Shown here: positions 1-9,387 of the stretch, piece by piece
Numbering within the stretch: position 1 is the stretch's first letter
How the letters are laid out: each line of letters begins with the position of its first letter
Position numbers and translations under genes: made by a program
Notes under the pieces: model-generated
The model's input: the letters and a program-made list of their open reading frames with translations, nothing else
What the model was told of the DNA's origin: nothing
The model's database searches: none
Assembly: GCF_000615805.1 (NCBI RefSeq)
Contig: NZ_BAMJ01000001.1
Coordinates: 62,001-126,000 of the forward strand
DNA length: 64,000 nt
Source of the DNA: Latilactobacillus fuchuensis DSM 14340 = JCM 11249
Lineage (GTDB): Bacteria > Bacillota > Bacilli > Lactobacillales > Lactobacillaceae
Direction of reading: 5' to 3'

Positions 1-1
1 C

Positions 2-133
2 CAAAATGATTTAACCGGTCTATTCGATAAATTTGCTTCCGTTCCTAAGAAAGAACAACCAGTCGTTAAAAAAGAAGACGAAACAGAAACTAAAAGTAAA
101 TCCGATGACGATCAAACCGCACAAAAAAAGTAG
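2..133 (+). CDS. C-terminal end of an unidentified protein (5' truncated by window)
   Basis: An open frame enters from the left edge and ends at TAG 131-133, giving 43 residues. The visible tail is hydrophilic, rich in Lys, Glu and Asp and probably disordered (it ends DDDQTAQKK). No catalytic motif is present in the visible part, so I assign no function. It converges on the minus-strand MazG-like gene and shares a terminator hairpin that begins inside its last codons. Confidence 0.55.
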   Translation, partial: QNDLTGLFDKFASVPKKEQPVVKKEDETETKSKSDDDQTAQKK

Positions 134-155
134 ACCTCACTTGGTCTACTTTTTT
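129..155. terminator. Rho-independent terminator between convergent genes
   Basis: An 8-bp perfect stem, AGTAGACC at 129-136 and GGTCTACT at 143-150, has a 6-nt loop and is followed by T5 on the plus strand. The stem overlaps the stop codon of the upstream plus-strand gene. A matching A-rich stretch before it could let it also work for the minus-strand gene that ends at 169. Confidence 0.75.
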
Positions 156-168
156 AATACCGAATATT

Positions 169-462
169 TTATTTAGCGTGCCGTTCTGGGTAACGCTTTT
201 TTAATTGTTCAATGTTATCTTGAGCGACTTGTTCGAAATCAACATTGTTCCACTCGGCGATTTGTGATAAATACCAAAGAACATCACCAATCTTTTTAGT
301 TAAGATTTTTTCATCTAGTTCGTGACCTTGGAAGGTGTACTTCTTAACAATATCGACGACCTCACCACTTTCACTGGATAACCCTAACGCTAGATTCGTC
401 AGAACCTGTTCATTACCGTATAGCGTTCGGTTGGCTAGTTTTTGATATTCATTAAATTCCAT
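169..462 (-). CDS. MazG-like nucleotide pyrophosphohydrolase family protein
   Basis: A small all-alpha protein of 97 aa with the layout of MazG-like NTP pyrophosphatases, which clear non-canonical nucleotides by cutting NTP to NMP and PPi. The first metal motif ExxE is seen in SSESGEVVD (about residues 29-37). The second, normally ExxD in the context ELGDVLWYL, reads KKIGDVLWYL here, so the first acidic ligand is Lys. Activity may be altered. The start codon overlaps the engB stop by 1 nt (TAATG), so the two are probably translationally coupled. The family call is firm; the substrate is unknown. Confidence 0.75.
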   Translation of the reverse strand: MEFNEYQKLANRTLYGNEQVLTNLALGLSSESGEVVDIVKKYTFQGHELDEKILTKKIGDVLWYLSQIAEWNNVDFEQVAQDNIEQLKKRYPERHAK

Positions 463-1061
463 TACTGTTGACCTCCAATTTCACATTGACGTTCAATCCA
501 TTCCCAAACTTGTTCCTTACCCGCACCGGTTAACGCACTAAAGCTAACAAATTTATCAACTGGGTTAAAATCGAGTTTTTCTTTAATAATTTTTTCTTGA
601 CGATTCCACTTGCTCTTAGAAATTTTATCCATCTTCGTTGCAACAACCAAAACGGGCAAATCATAATATTTAGCAAAGACGTACATCGCGACGTCATCTT
701 CGGTGGGTTCATGGCGACCATCAATCAATGAAATCAATCCTCGCACGTTTTGACGCGTTGTGAGGTAAGTTTCGATAATCTGACCGAACTTCTCCCGTTG
801 CTTCTTAGAAACCTTCGCATAGCCGTAACCAGGTACGTCGACGAAGTAGAGTTGACTTTCAACTTTGTAAAAATTCAACGTCTGCGTTTTACCGGGTTTA
901 CTTGAGGTCCGCGCATAACTTTTCCGATTGATTAATTTATTAATCAATGATGATTTACCAACGTTTGACCGACCAGATAAGGCAATTTCAGGTAACTGAT
1001 CAGTTGGATATTGGGCCTCTGAGACCGCACTCATAACCATTTCGACTTCTTGTACTTTCAT
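462..1061 (-). CDS. engB: Ribosome biogenesis GTPase EngB/YsxC
   Basis: A 199-aa Era/TrmE-type small GTPase that assists maturation of the large ribosomal subunit. G1 is GRSNVGKS (30-37), G3 is DVPGYG (75-80) and G4 is TKMD (142-145). A late SAL motif (FVSFSAL) corresponds to G5. Length fits the family (about 195-200 aa). It lies downstream of clpX, the common Firmicutes order, with clpX carrying its own terminator. The start ATG has a GGAGGT-type site just upstream (reverse of acctcc at 1065-1070). Confidence 0.95.
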   Translation of the reverse strand: MKVQEVEMVMSAVSEAQYPTDQLPEIALSGRSNVGKSSLINKLINRKSYARTSSKPGKTQTLNFYKVESQLYFVDVPGYGYAKVSKKQREKFGQIIETYLTTRQNVRGLISLIDGRHEPTEDDVAMYVFAKYYDLPVLVVATKMDKISKSKWNRQEKIIKEKLDFNPVDKFVSFSALTGAGKEQVWEWIERQCEIGGQQ

Positions 1062-1160
1062 AATGACCTCCGATTGTTTGCTTCGATAGCTAGTTTAGCA
1101 TAAATAAAATTTTATTGCGCCGTTGACTTCTCTGAATATCCATGTTTAGGGTCACAAATC

Positions 1161-1198
1161 AAAAAGGTTGCTGACGCTTAACCCGCCAACAACCTTTA
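1161..1198 (-). terminator. Terminator of clpX
   Basis: On the minus strand a stem of AAAGGTTG and CAACCTTT (1163-1170 with 1190-1197) is followed by a T run. It lies 11 bases beyond the clpX stop codon and separates clpX from engB. Confidence 0.7.
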
Positions 1199-1208
1199 TC
1201 GAATTATT

Positions 1209-2462
1209 TTATGACGCTTCTTGACCATCAGCTAAGAAAAGTTGCGGTTGACCAGTACCTTCAACGGCTTCTTTCGTCACTAAGACCTTCGCGATGTCCT
1301 CGCGACTTGGGATATCAAACATCATATCCATCATGACTTCTTCAATGATTGACCGCAATCCACGGGCACCCGTATCACGTTCAATCGCTAAATGTGCAGT
1401 CGCGTGGAGGGCGTTTTCCGTGAAATCAAGTTCAACATCATCTAATGCCATCAGCTTACCATATTGTTTAACGAGTGCATTCTTAGGTTCCGTTAAAATT
1501 CGAACCAAATCATCTTCCGTTAATTTCTCCAAAGCAGCTGTAATCGGGATTCGACCGATGAATTCAGGAATAATCCCGAATTTCATTAAATCTTCCGTGC
1601 CAATTTGTTGCATTAAACTTTGTTTTTCATCGATGACTTTGCCAGCTTTACTACCAAAACCGATTGTCTTTTCCCCTAGACGGTTCTTAACAATGGTTTC
1701 AATGCCGTCAAAAGCCCCACCAATGATGAATAAGATATTAGTGGTATCAATTTGAATTAACTCTTGTTGTGGATGCTTACGCCCACCCTGAGGGGGAACG
1801 CTCGCAATGGTCCCTTCAAGAATCTTCAAGAGTGCTTGTTGAACCCCTTCACCTGAAACATCACGGGTGATTGAGACGTTTTCACTCTTCTTGGCAATCT
1901 TATCGATTTCATCGATATAAATAATGCCCCGTTCAGCACGATCGACATCGAAGTCAGCATTTTGCAATAACTTCAACAAGATATTTTCAACATCTTCACC
2001 CACGTACCCCGCTTCAGTTAACGTCGTGGCATCCGCAATCGCGAATGGCACGTTTAAAATCCGCGCTAAGGTCTGAGCTAAGAATGTTTTACCTGAACCA
2101 GTTGGTCCGATTAAAGCGATATTACTCTTTTGAAGTTCAGTATCGCCTTTTTCAGCAACGGTCATTTGGTTAACCCGTTTGTAATGGTTATAAACGGCCA
2201 CTGATAATGCTTTTTTCGCTTCAGTTTGACCAATAACGTAATCATTAAGGATCGCTAGAATTTCTCTTGGTTTTGGCACTTCTAATAAATCATTAACGGC
2301 TTCATCTTTGAATTCTTCATCAATAATTTCTTTACATAAATCAATACATTCATTACAAATGTAAACGCCAGGGCCAGCGACAATCTTTTTAACTTGGTCT
2401 TGTGATTTACCACAAAACGAACAAGTGACTGGGCCAGTTGTTGTTTCTGTATCATCTAACAT
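1209..2462 (-). CDS. clpX: ClpX, ATP-dependent Clp protease unfoldase subunit
   Basis: A 417-aa AAA+ unfoldase that feeds substrates to ClpP. The N-terminal zinc-binding domain has four cysteines (C14, C17, C36, C39). Walker A is GPTGSGKT (119-126), the pore-1 loop is GYVG (152-155) and Walker B is IIYIDEID (180-187). Sensor and arginine-finger region is [10 protein letters not shown] near the C-terminus. Length is standard. It follows tig (trigger factor) on the same strand, the usual tig-clpX-engB order. I see no CtsR-type operator in the 200 bp upstream. Confidence 0.97.
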   Translation of the reverse strand: MLDDTETTTGPVTCSFCGKSQDQVKKIVAGPGVYICNECIDLCKEIIDEEFKDEAVNDLLEVPKPREILAILNDYVIGQTEAKKALSVAVYNHYKRVNQMTVAEKGDTELQKSNIALIGPTGSGKTFLAQTLARILNVPFAIADATTLTEAGYVGEDVENILLKLLQNADFDVDRAERGIIYIDEIDKIAKKSENVSITRDVSGEGVQQALLKILEGTIASVPPQGGRKHPQQELIQIDTTNILFIIGGAFDGIETIVKNRLGEKTIGFGSKAGKVIDEKQSLMQQIGTEDLMKFGIIPEFIGRIPITAALEKLTEDDLVRILTEPKNALVKQYGKLMALDDVELDFTENALHATAHLAIERDTGARGLRSIIEEVMMDMMFDIPSREDIAKVLVTKEAVEGTGQPQLFLADGQEAS

Positions 2463-2601
2463 CGTAAAATGATCCCCTTTCCTATCTTCATCATAGCAGG
2501 TTTAAAAAAACTGTCAGCTACAACGACTTGAAATCGTAATTAAGACTATAACATAGTTTATTCAGAAGTCACAGCATAACGCCTTTTGCTTAAAATAACG
2601 C

Positions 2602-2639
2602 AAAAGCGGGTCCAAAGTAAGCACCTTGAACCCGCTTTT
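2602..2639 (-). terminator. Terminator of tig
   Basis: A 9-bp stem AAAAGCGGG/CCCGCTTTT (2602-2610 with 2631-2639) with a 20-nt loop sits just after the tig stop codon on the minus strand. The T tract that follows is interrupted, so efficiency is uncertain. Confidence 0.6.
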
Positions 2640-2665
2640 AGAACCGATTAAAGCTCACATCGTTA

Positions 2666-3961
2666 TTATTTAGCGTCTTTAACTTCGACAGCTGAATCAG
2701 TAATCATGTCAATTACTTTTTTAACACCGATATCATGTTTCAACATATCGTCTGAAAGAACGCCACGAACAGCTGATTCTTCCATCTTATATTGTGTTGC
2801 TAATTCTTTAATTTCAGCAGCGACTTCTTCGTCAGTTGCTTCGATTTTTTCAGCAGCCACAATTGCTTCTAAAACAAGATTTGTTTTAACGTGTTTGTCA
2901 GCATCGCCTTCGAATTGTTTCTTCAAATCATCTTCTGTTGTCCCAGTGATTTGGTAGTACATTTCAGGTTGGATACCTTGTTGTTGCATGTTACCTAAGT
3001 ATTGTTGTAGTTGAGTATTAACTTCTTCGTCCAACATTGCTTGAGGTAAATCTTCGATTGTTGCATTTTCAGTTGCAGCAGCAACGGCAGCATCTTGGAT
3101 GGCCGTATCAGCAGCATCATTTTTTTGTTGTTTTAATTCTTCACGAATTTTTTCTTTTAATTCGTCTAATGAATCAACATCTTCATCAACGTCTTTAGCA
3201 AATTCATCATCTAATTCAGGTAATTCCTTTGCTTTGACTTCGTGCATTGTCACTTTAAAGATTGCTTCTTTATCAGCTAATTCTTCAGCTTGATAGTCTT
3301 TAGGGAATGTGACTTTAACTTCAACTTCTTCGCCAGCTTTGTGACCAACTAATTGATCTTCAAAACCAGGGATGAATGAGTTTGAGCCTAATTCTAATGA
3401 ATAGTTGTCGGCTTTGCCACCGTCAAATAATTCACCATCAACTGAACCTTCATAGTCGATGACAACTGTATCGCCATTTTCAGCAGCAGCGTCTTCTTTA
3501 AGCACTAATTCAGCTTGACGTTCGCGACGTGTTTCAAGTTCTTGTTCAACGTCTTTGATTGTAATCCGACGGCTTTGTTTTGGCACTTCTAAACCTTTGT
3601 AATCGCCCAATTTAACTTCTGGTTTAACGATTACTTTAGCAGAAATCACCCAAGCAGCGCCTTTTTCCATTTTTTCAACATTAATTTCTGGTTGATCAAC
3701 TGGTTGAATTGCGGCTTCTTTAACAGCAGCATCGTAAGCTTCTGGTAAAACAGCGTTTAAAGCATCTTCATAAAGGGCTTCTTCACCGTACATCTTGTTA
3801 AAGATTTGGCGAGGCATCTTACCTTTACGGAAACCAGGTGTGTTGATGTTTTTACGGACACGTTTGAACGCAACGTCCAAACCTTCACTAATTTTATCTA
3901 AATCAATTTCAAAGGTTAGAACACCATCATTGGTGCCCTTTTTTTCCCATTTTGCTGACAT
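2666..3961 (-). CDS. tig: Trigger factor, ribosome-associated chaperone and prolyl isomerase
   Basis: A 431-aa trigger factor. The N-terminal ribosome-binding domain holds the signature GFRKGKMPR (about residues 43-51), which docks at the exit tunnel. The central FKBP-type PPIase domain starts near [10 protein letters not shown], and a helical C-terminal chaperone domain follows. I chose the ATG at 3961 (MSAKWEKKG) over an in-frame upstream ATG at 4003 because GGAGGAAA lies directly upstream of 3961 and family members begin this way. Confidence 0.96.
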   Translation of the reverse strand: MSAKWEKKGTNDGVLTFEIDLDKISEGLDVAFKRVRKNINTPGFRKGKMPRQIFNKMYGEEALYEDALNAVLPEAYDAAVKEAAIQPVDQPEINVEKMEKGAAWVISAKVIVKPEVKLGDYKGLEVPKQSRRITIKDVEQELETRRERQAELVLKEDAAAENGDTVVIDYEGSVDGELFDGGKADNYSLELGSNSFIPGFEDQLVGHKAGEEVEVKVTFPKDYQAEELADKEAIFKVTMHEVKAKELPELDDEFAKDVDEDVDSLDELKEKIREELKQQKNDAADTAIQDAAVAAATENATIEDLPQAMLDEEVNTQLQQYLGNMQQQGIQPEMYYQITGTTEDDLKKQFEGDADKHVKTNLVLEAIVAAEKIEATDEEVAAEIKELATQYKMEESAVRGVLSDDMLKHDIGVKKVIDMITDSAVEVKDAK

Positions 3962-4093
3962 AATTTTCCTCCGACAGTTATATTCACAATTTATCAATTG
4001 CATACTTAATTAGCATAAACTATTTGCTTGGAATTGTAAATATTTATCCTCATAAAATCCCTATTTTAGTGAATTTATCTCGAATTTTAGACA

Positions 4094-4127
4094 CAAAAAA
4101 ACCCGAAGTACTAGACTTCGAGTTTTA
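4094..4127 (-). terminator. Terminator of tuf
   Basis: Stem AAAACcCGAAGT/ACTTCGaGTTTT (one mismatch) with a 5-nt loop, then a T run on the minus strand, located 20 bp beyond the tuf stop codon. Confidence 0.75.
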
Positions 4128-4146
4128 ATATTTAACTAATTAAATA

Positions 4147-5337
4147 TTAGTCAAGGATTTCGCTTACGACACCGGCACCGACAGTACGGCCACCTTCACG
4201 GACAGTAAACTTAAGACCCTTTTCAATAGCAACTGGTGAGATTAAGTCTACAGTAAATGTAACGTTATCACCAGGCATAACCATTTCAACGCCTTCTGGT
4301 AATTCGATAACACCAGTAACGTCAGTTGTATGGAAATAGAATTGAGGACGATAGTTTGAGAAGAATGGTGTATGACGACCACCTTCATCCTTGCTCAAGA
4401 TATAAACTTCGCCTTTGAAGTTTTTATGAGTTTGGATTGAACCTGGCTTAGCTAAAACTTGGCCACGTTCGATGTTTTCGCGGTCGATACCACGTAACAA
4501 TGCGCCGATGTTATCGCCAGCTTGGCCTTGATCCAATGTCTTACGGAACATTTCCAAACCAGTAACAGTTGTCTTAGCAGCTTCTTCTTTCAAGCCGACA
4601 ATTTCAACTTCGTCGCCGACGTTGATTGTACCACGATCGATACGACCAGAAGCAACAGTACCACGACCAGTGATAGTGAAAACATCTTCAACAGGCATTA
4701 AGAAAGGCTTGTCAGTTTCACGTTCTGGAGTTGGTACGTATTCGTCAACGATATCCATTAATTCTTCAACAGCTTTAACATCATCAGGGTTATCGTTTAA
4801 AGCACCAAGTGCTGATCCACGGATAACAGGTGTGTTATCACCATCAAAGTCATATTCGTCTAATAATTCGCGAACTTCCATTTCAACTAAGTCAGTTAAT
4901 TCTTCATCATCAACTAAATCAGTTTTGTTCAAGAAGACGATGATGTAATCAACACCGACTTGGCGAGCAAGTAAGATATGTTCACGTGTTTGTGGCATAG
5001 GACCATCAGTTGCGGCAACAACTAAGATAGCACCATCCATTTGTGCAGCACCTGTGATCATGTTTTTAACATAATCAGCATGTCCTGGGGCGTCAATATG
5101 TGCATAATGACGTTTTTCTGTTTCGTATTCAACGTGGGCAGTGTTGATAGTGATACCACGTTCTCTTTCTTCTGGTGCAGCATCGATGTTTGCATAGTCT
5201 TGAGCTTCTGCCAAGCCTTTACCTGCTAACATCTTTGTGATAGCTGCTGTTAAAGTTGTCTTCCCATGATCGACATGTCCAATAGTACCAATGTTAACAT
5301 GGGGTTTTGTTCTTTCGTAATGTGCTTTTTCTGCCAT
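4147..5337 (-). CDS. tuf: Elongation factor Tu
   Basis: A 396-aa EF-Tu that delivers aminoacyl-tRNA to the ribosome. P-loop GHVDHGKT is at 20-27, the switch II motif is DAPGHAD, and the guanine-specificity motif is NKTD. The three-domain length is standard. The start is [10 protein letters not shown] at 5337, preceded by AGGAGG; an in-frame ATG nine codons upstream lacks a ribosome site. It is a single-gene transcription unit with a near-consensus promoter and its own terminator. Confidence 0.98.
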   Translation of the reverse strand: MAEKAHYERTKPHVNIGTIGHVDHGKTTLTAAITKMLAGKGLAEAQDYANIDAAPEERERGITINTAHVEYETEKRHYAHIDAPGHADYVKNMITGAAQMDGAILVVAATDGPMPQTREHILLARQVGVDYIIVFLNKTDLVDDEELTDLVEMEVRELLDEYDFDGDNTPVIRGSALGALNDNPDDVKAVEELMDIVDEYVPTPERETDKPFLMPVEDVFTITGRGTVASGRIDRGTINVGDEVEIVGLKEEAAKTTVTGLEMFRKTLDQGQAGDNIGALLRGIDRENIERGQVLAKPGSIQTHKNFKGEVYILSKDEGGRHTPFFSNYRPQFYFHTTDVTGVIELPEGVEMVMPGDNVTFTVDLISPVAIEKGLKFTVREGGRTVGAGVVSEILD

Positions 5338-5411
5338 TAAAACGAACCTCCTGTATTTTCGCAAGAAAAAATCAGCGGATAAATTCCAATACTGATAATC
5401 CTTTACATAAT

Positions 5412-5440
5412 ATTATAATACTTCGAGCGCCAAAAGACAA
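5412..5440 (-). promoter_or_regulatory. tuf promoter (sigma-A type)
   Basis: On the minus strand -35 TTGTCT (5435-5440) and -10 TATAAT (5412-5417) are separated by 17 nt. The predicted start leaves a leader of about 70 nt before the tuf ATG. Confidence 0.8.
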
Positions 5441-5556
5441 AGTGTTTTTTTGACACAAAAAGAATTCAAAAATGATTATATCTGCTATTTGCACGTTTGT
5501 AAACACTTAGCGCTTAAAAAAAGCGATATTTCTAATTTTAAGGTGCATTTTCTCAT

Positions 5557-6510
5557 TTAAAACATTAGTTTAGCCACTAATTCTTGCAATTTCGAAAACC
5601 AAGCTTGCGAATTTTCTGAAACTATCGTGGCCTGATTTTCTGGAACTAACCCCAACTCTTGTAAAAAAAGCGTTGTCCATTCATCTGAATCGACCAGAAC
5701 CTCATTTTCAAACGGGTATAAACAAGCTAAATAGAGTTGACTTGTCACCAAGACCTGTTCAGCAAAGATTGGATCATCCGCTAACGTTTGCTGGATCGCC
5801 TGTTGAACTGCCTGGATTTTCGGACTCGTCTCCATCAACGGGATTTCATTGGGAATAGCGGTCTTCACCTGATCAAACCAAAATACAGCAATCGGCTGCG
5901 CTATTTTTAACGTGACTAATTCTTCAAAAATAGTACTGCGCACGAATGGATGCACGTACGGATTAACCAATACCGGTTGAATCCCCTTTAGATATTCGGC
6001 TTGTGGTAACTGTTTAGCCAATTTCAGCAGTTGCATCTGTTCCGTCAACGGTAATCCAGCAATACTATAAAGTTTTTGTTGGATTTTATCGATTGCCGGC
6101 ACCTGTTGTTCTCGGTACCGATTCTGCGCGCGTTCAATGCTCCGTTTTACGGTTTGCCAAAATACGCGTTGTTTGGCGTCCTGTTGCATTTGGGGCCATA
6201 CCCCTTGCCAGAGCTCGTTAGCCTCAACAAACTCCTTGTTCGCCAATAAAACGGCAATGTAGAAGCCAATCAGATCTGGTTCAGCCAAATAGTCGGCGAC
6301 CTTCTCTTGCATTAATTGCAAAGCTGCCGCTAGCTGGCGATTTTCAACCAACACACTTGCCAATAAAATATTTAAACTAAAACGTTGTTCTAAAGCGTAC
6401 GCGGCTTCAAAATGGTCAATCGCAGTCGCCCAATTTTGTTGATTGGCCGCCTGCTTCCCGAGTTGAATATGCCGTTCATAATTACCCGGCAGTTCCACTG
6501 TCTCACCCAT
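5557..6510 (-). CDS. TPR-repeat protein of unknown function
   Basis: A 317-aa soluble, mostly helical protein. The N-terminal third has TPR-like repeats (for example NWATAIDHFEAAYALEQ and the following LLASVLVENRQLAAALQLM). No catalytic motif, signal peptide or membrane segment is visible. The ATG at 6510 is preferred over a GTG at 6525 because GGGGAG lies at proper spacing before it. It sits between rnjB and tuf on the same strand. Probably a protein-interaction scaffold; partner unknown. Confidence 0.7.
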   Translation of the reverse strand: MGETVELPGNYERHIQLGKQAANQQNWATAIDHFEAAYALEQRFSLNILLASVLVENRQLAAALQLMQEKVADYLAEPDLIGFYIAVLLANKEFVEANELWQGVWPQMQQDAKQRVFWQTVKRSIERAQNRYREQQVPAIDKIQQKLYSIAGLPLTEQMQLLKLAKQLPQAEYLKGIQPVLVNPYVHPFVRSTIFEELVTLKIAQPIAVFWFDQVKTAIPNEIPLMETSPKIQAVQQAIQQTLADDPIFAEQVLVTSQLYLACLYPFENEVLVDSDEWTTLFLQELGLVPENQATIVSENSQAWFSKLQELVAKLMF

Positions 6511-6536
6511 CGACTCACTCCCCACTTTTATTATTA

Positions 6537-6565
6537 GAAAAAAAGCCGAATTAATATTCGACTTT
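6537..6565 (-). terminator. Terminator of rnjB
   Basis: Minus-strand stem AAAGTCGAAT/ATTCGGCTTT (6556-6565 with 6542-6551, one G-T pair) with a 4-nt loop and a T7 tail, placed directly after the rnjB stop codon. Confidence 0.8.
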
Positions 6566-6571
6566 TTACGT

Positions 6572-8305
6572 TTATTCCGCTGATTTAGCAGGTACTTCTT
6601 TTACGGGCGCTTTTTTAACGTCCTTTTTTTGACGACGATGATTTTGATTGATTTCCATAATCACTGGTAAAATCACGGGCCGCCGTTTTGTTTGTTCATA
6701 CAAATAATGGCTTAAATTTTCCCGGACATCCTGTTTCAAATGACTCCAGTCAAACTCTTTGTTATCCAAATTATTCTGAACCGCTTGTTTAATGATTTCT
6801 GAACTTTCAGCCATCAAATCTTTGCTGGTTTTAACGTAGACAAATCCGCGAGCAGTCACTTTAGGATCAGCAATGATTTTTTTATTTTTACGATCAATGG
6901 TGACGACCGCAATAAAAATCCCATCTTCTGATAGCAATTTACGATCACGCAAGACGATATTACCGATATCGCCAATACCACTACCATCGATCATAATATC
7001 CGTTGCGTCTACTTGACCACCAACGTGCATCTTACCGTTGTCGTAGCTCAAGATATCGCCCTTACCGACGATAAAGATGTCCTTATAATCCATTCCTGTT
7101 TCATGCGCAATATCGGCATGCGCCGCTAATAAACGGTATTCGCCTTGCACTGGAATTAAAAATTGTGGGTGTAATAAATTGAGCATCAATTGTAAATCGC
7201 CCTTGTTCGCATGACCGGACGCATGTAAATCATCACCAACGGCTTTGACTTCACCGCCAGCACGATAAATCATGTCCTTAGTCTTGGCCAAAATAGTTTC
7301 CATGGCGTGTGAAGGTGACGTCGTTAAGTAGACCAAATCGCCCTCTTCAATGTGAATTAAACGATGATGACTTGTCGCCATCTTTTGTAAGGCTTTAATC
7401 GGTTCGCCCATTCGACCGGTTTCTAAAATCACCGTTTGTTCGGGGGCCAACGTTTCTAGGTCTTTCGGTTGCACTAAAATGGCTTCATCTGGCAAAATAA
7501 TCATTTCGAGTTTCATCGCCGTCCGCACAATTTTTTCTAAATCGCGACCGGTTAAAACGACTTTACGCCCTGTTTTATAAGCTGCATCGATGACTTGTTG
7601 AATCCGGACAATGTTTGAAGCGACTGACGCCACAATAATCCGGCCCGTTTGATATTTGAAGGTTTCAAAAATGGATTCCTCAATATCAAGTTCGCTAGCC
7701 ATCGCATAAGGTGATTCGGCATTAGCTGAATCGCTCAGCAACGCTAAGACCCCTTGCTTGCCGATTTCAGCTAAACGCGCATAATCGGTTTGATACATCG
7801 GTTGTGCGGATTGATCGAATTTAAAATCACCCGTATAAACGATTTGACCTTCATCCGTCTTAATAACGATCCCGAGTGAACCGGGAATTGAATGGGTCGT
7901 CTTAAAGAATGACACCGTCGTACTGTCAAAATCAATCGCCGTATTGGCATTAATCACGTGGAAATTCTGGAAACGACGCAACTTAGGTTCGCTGCTGACC
8001 GTAATCTTCGCTAGTTCAATCGTTAATTCTGACCCAAAGACGGGCACATCGTGTTCTTTTAAGAAATAAGGTAGGGCGCCAATTGCATCGACATGACCAT
8101 GCGTTAAGAAAATCCCGACAACCCGCTCTGCATTTTCTTCCAAATAAGTCATATCCGGAATGACAATATCAATCCCTAATAATTCAGTTTCTGGGTATTT
8201 CAAACCACAATCTAAAATATAAATCTCATCATTGACTTCAACCACGTTTAAATTTTTACCGTTTTCACGGACGCCGCCAAGCGGCATAATCTTAATGTTA
8301 CTCAT
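6572..8305 (-). CDS. rnjB: Ribonuclease J2 (metallo-beta-lactamase/beta-CASP RNase, active-site variant)
   Basis: A 577-aa RNase J family protein for mRNA decay and RNA processing. The beta-lactamase motif is H69-G-H71-V-D73-A74, where catalytic RNase J has HxHxDH: the second-site histidine is Ala. The N-terminal loop reads GGVRENGKN, not GGLGEIGKN. The downstream THSIP motif and the C-terminal SGHA motif are kept. These changes and the rpsO neighbour identify J2, which in Firmicutes is weakly active and pairs with J1 (here 34419-36107). The C-terminus has a Lys-rich tail. The start ATG follows GAGGTGAAAGA. Confidence 0.9.
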   Translation of the reverse strand: MSNIKIMPLGGVRENGKNLNVVEVNDEIYILDCGLKYPETELLGIDIVIPDMTYLEENAERVVGIFLTHGHVDAIGALPYFLKEHDVPVFGSELTIELAKITVSSEPKLRRFQNFHVINANTAIDFDSTTVSFFKTTHSIPGSLGIVIKTDEGQIVYTGDFKFDQSAQPMYQTDYARLAEIGKQGVLALLSDSANAESPYAMASELDIEESIFETFKYQTGRIIVASVASNIVRIQQVIDAAYKTGRKVVLTGRDLEKIVRTAMKLEMIILPDEAILVQPKDLETLAPEQTVILETGRMGEPIKALQKMATSHHRLIHIEEGDLVYLTTSPSHAMETILAKTKDMIYRAGGEVKAVGDDLHASGHANKGDLQLMLNLLHPQFLIPVQGEYRLLAAHADIAHETGMDYKDIFIVGKGDILSYDNGKMHVGGQVDATDIMIDGSGIGDIGNIVLRDRKLLSEDGIFIAVVTIDRKNKKIIADPKVTARGFVYVKTSKDLMAESSEIIKQAVQNNLDNKEFDWSHLKQDVRENLSHYLYEQTKRRPVILPVIMEINQNHRRQKKDVKKAPVKEVPAKSAE

Positions 8306-8483
8306 TCTTTCACCTCTATGAAATTGAAAGGCACGCCTTTCAAACTATTCATCTATTTTTTTAAATTTTTCGTTTAAAACTCATCCGCTTTAAATTCTAA
8401 TTCATATTTTATCACAATTTAAACAAACAAACAGCTTTTGATTACTAAAGACCCACTCAATGAGGCCCACACTTTAAAAAAGG

Positions 8484-8513
8484 CAAAAAAAAAGCCACCC
8501 GATTGGGCGACTT
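8484..8513 (-). terminator. Terminator of rpsO
   Basis: Minus-strand stem AAGTCGCCC/GGGTGGCTT (8505-8513 with 8492-8500, two G-T pairs), 4-nt loop and a run of nine T. It begins 10 bp beyond the rpsO stop codon. Confidence 0.85.
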
Positions 8514-8523
8514 CTTAAGTAAA

Positions 8524-8793
8524 TTAACGACGTAAGCCAAGGCTCTTGATTAATTCACGGTAACGTTGAACATCTGAATCACGTAGGTAACGTAAAAGGT
8601 TACGACGGTGACCAATCTTCTTCATTTGACCAACATATGAATGGTGATCTTTCTTATGAACAGATAAATGTTCGTTTAAGGCGTTGATTTCTGCAGTCAA
8701 AACAGCGATTTGAACTTCTGGTGAACCAGTGTCCCCTTCGTGACGTGCATATTGTTTGATAACATCGTTCTTAGTAATTTGTGAAATAGCCAT
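8524..8793 (-). CDS. rpsO: 30S ribosomal protein S15
   Basis: An 89-aa S15, which binds 16S rRNA helices 20-22 early in 30S assembly. The signature [13 protein letters not shown] is near residues 20-32, and LRYLRD and the C-terminal LGLRR are present. The start at 8793 ([10 protein letters not shown]) matches the family length and has GGGTGG upstream; an ATG four codons earlier is less likely. The long leader (about 140 nt) could hold an S15-responsive site, but I could not confirm a structure. Confidence 0.97.
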   Translation of the reverse strand: MAISQITKNDVIKQYARHEGDTGSPEVQIAVLTAEINALNEHLSVHKKDHHSYVGQMKKIGHRRNLLRYLRDSDVQRYRELIKSLGLRR

Positions 8794-8941
8794 GCTAATT
8801 TCCACCCTTCAATTATGATAGCCCGAAACAGCGTAAAGCGTCGGGTGAACGTCGCTAAACGATGTAACAGGTTCCGTGCGAATTGCACTACATCACTTTA
8901 CTAAAAAAAAACGATAAAAGCAAGCCATCATTCTCAAAAAA

Positions 8942-8971
8942 ATTATGCAGTCAAGTTGAAATACTTTACAA
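8942..8971 (-). promoter_or_regulatory. Possible rpsO promoter
   Basis: Minus-strand TTGTAA (8966-8971) and CATAAT (8942-8947) are spaced 18 nt. A second TTGACT lies inside the spacer. The site is divergent from and close to the rpsT promoter. Confidence 0.4.
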
Positions 8972-8978
8972 CTTAGTA

Positions 8979-9008
8979 TTGCAATCAGTCTCATTTGTTT
9001 GGTATAAT
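8979..9008 (+). promoter_or_regulatory. rpsT promoter
   Basis: -35 TTGCAA (8979-8984), 18-nt spacer and a consensus -10 TATAAT (9003-9008), giving a leader of about 55 nt before rpsT. Confidence 0.7.
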
Positions 9009-9071
9009 AACGTCTGTTGAAATTAAAAATCTTTTTTTATAAAGATAGTGAAACCCATCGGAGGTGAAACC

Positions 9072-9326
9072 ATGCCACAAATTAAATCTGCTATGAAACG
9101 TGTTAAAACAATTGAAAAAGCAAACAACAGAAACGCTTCACAATTAAGCACAATGCGTTCAGCAATCAAAAAATTCAAAGTTGCTACTGAAGAAGGTAGT
9201 GACCAAGCTGCAGACTTATTGAAAGCTGCTACTCGCGCAATCGATATGGCTGAAACTAAAGGCTTAATCCACGCCAACAAAGCTGGCCGTGACAAGTCAC
9301 GTTTAAACAAAATGATGGCTAAATAA
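9072..9326 (+). CDS. rpsT: 30S ribosomal protein S20
   Basis: An 84-aa basic S20 protein of the small subunit. It starts [13 protein letters not shown] and ends with the conserved [14 protein letters not shown] region. GAGGTG lies 5 nt before the ATG at 9072; an in-frame ATG at 9048 is not supported by a ribosome site. It is monocistronic and divergent from rpsO. Confidence 0.97.
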   Translation: MPQIKSAMKRVKTIEKANNRNASQLSTMRSAIKKFKVATEEGSDQAADLLKAATRAIDMAETKGLIHANKAGRDKSRLNKMMAK

Positions 9327-9341
9327 TTTTTGCCAATATTC

Positions 9342-9387
9342 AAATAGGCTACCGACAATCTTCTGATTATCGGTAGCCTATTTTTTT
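9342..9387. terminator. Bidirectional terminator between rpsT and holA
   Basis: A long stem of about 18 bp (AATAGGCTACCGA paired with TCGGTAGCCTATT plus inner pairs, one mismatch) with a 4-nt loop is followed by T7 on the plus strand and A-rich sequence on the other side. It serves convergent rpsT and holA; the plus-strand T tract touches the holA stop codon. Confidence 0.85.

Noticed and set aside
1294-1755. 153-codon plus-strand ORF inside clpX
   Set aside because: Antisense shadow of clpX: Ser/Ile-rich with no motif or ribosome site. Other long antisense frames (for example in typA, pdhC and larA) were rejected for the same reasons.
8697-8888. Minus-strand ORF of 63 aa upstream of and overlapping rpsO
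   Set aside because: Out of frame with rpsO, basic composition, no ribosome site or conserved motif; a shadow of the leader and S15 gene.
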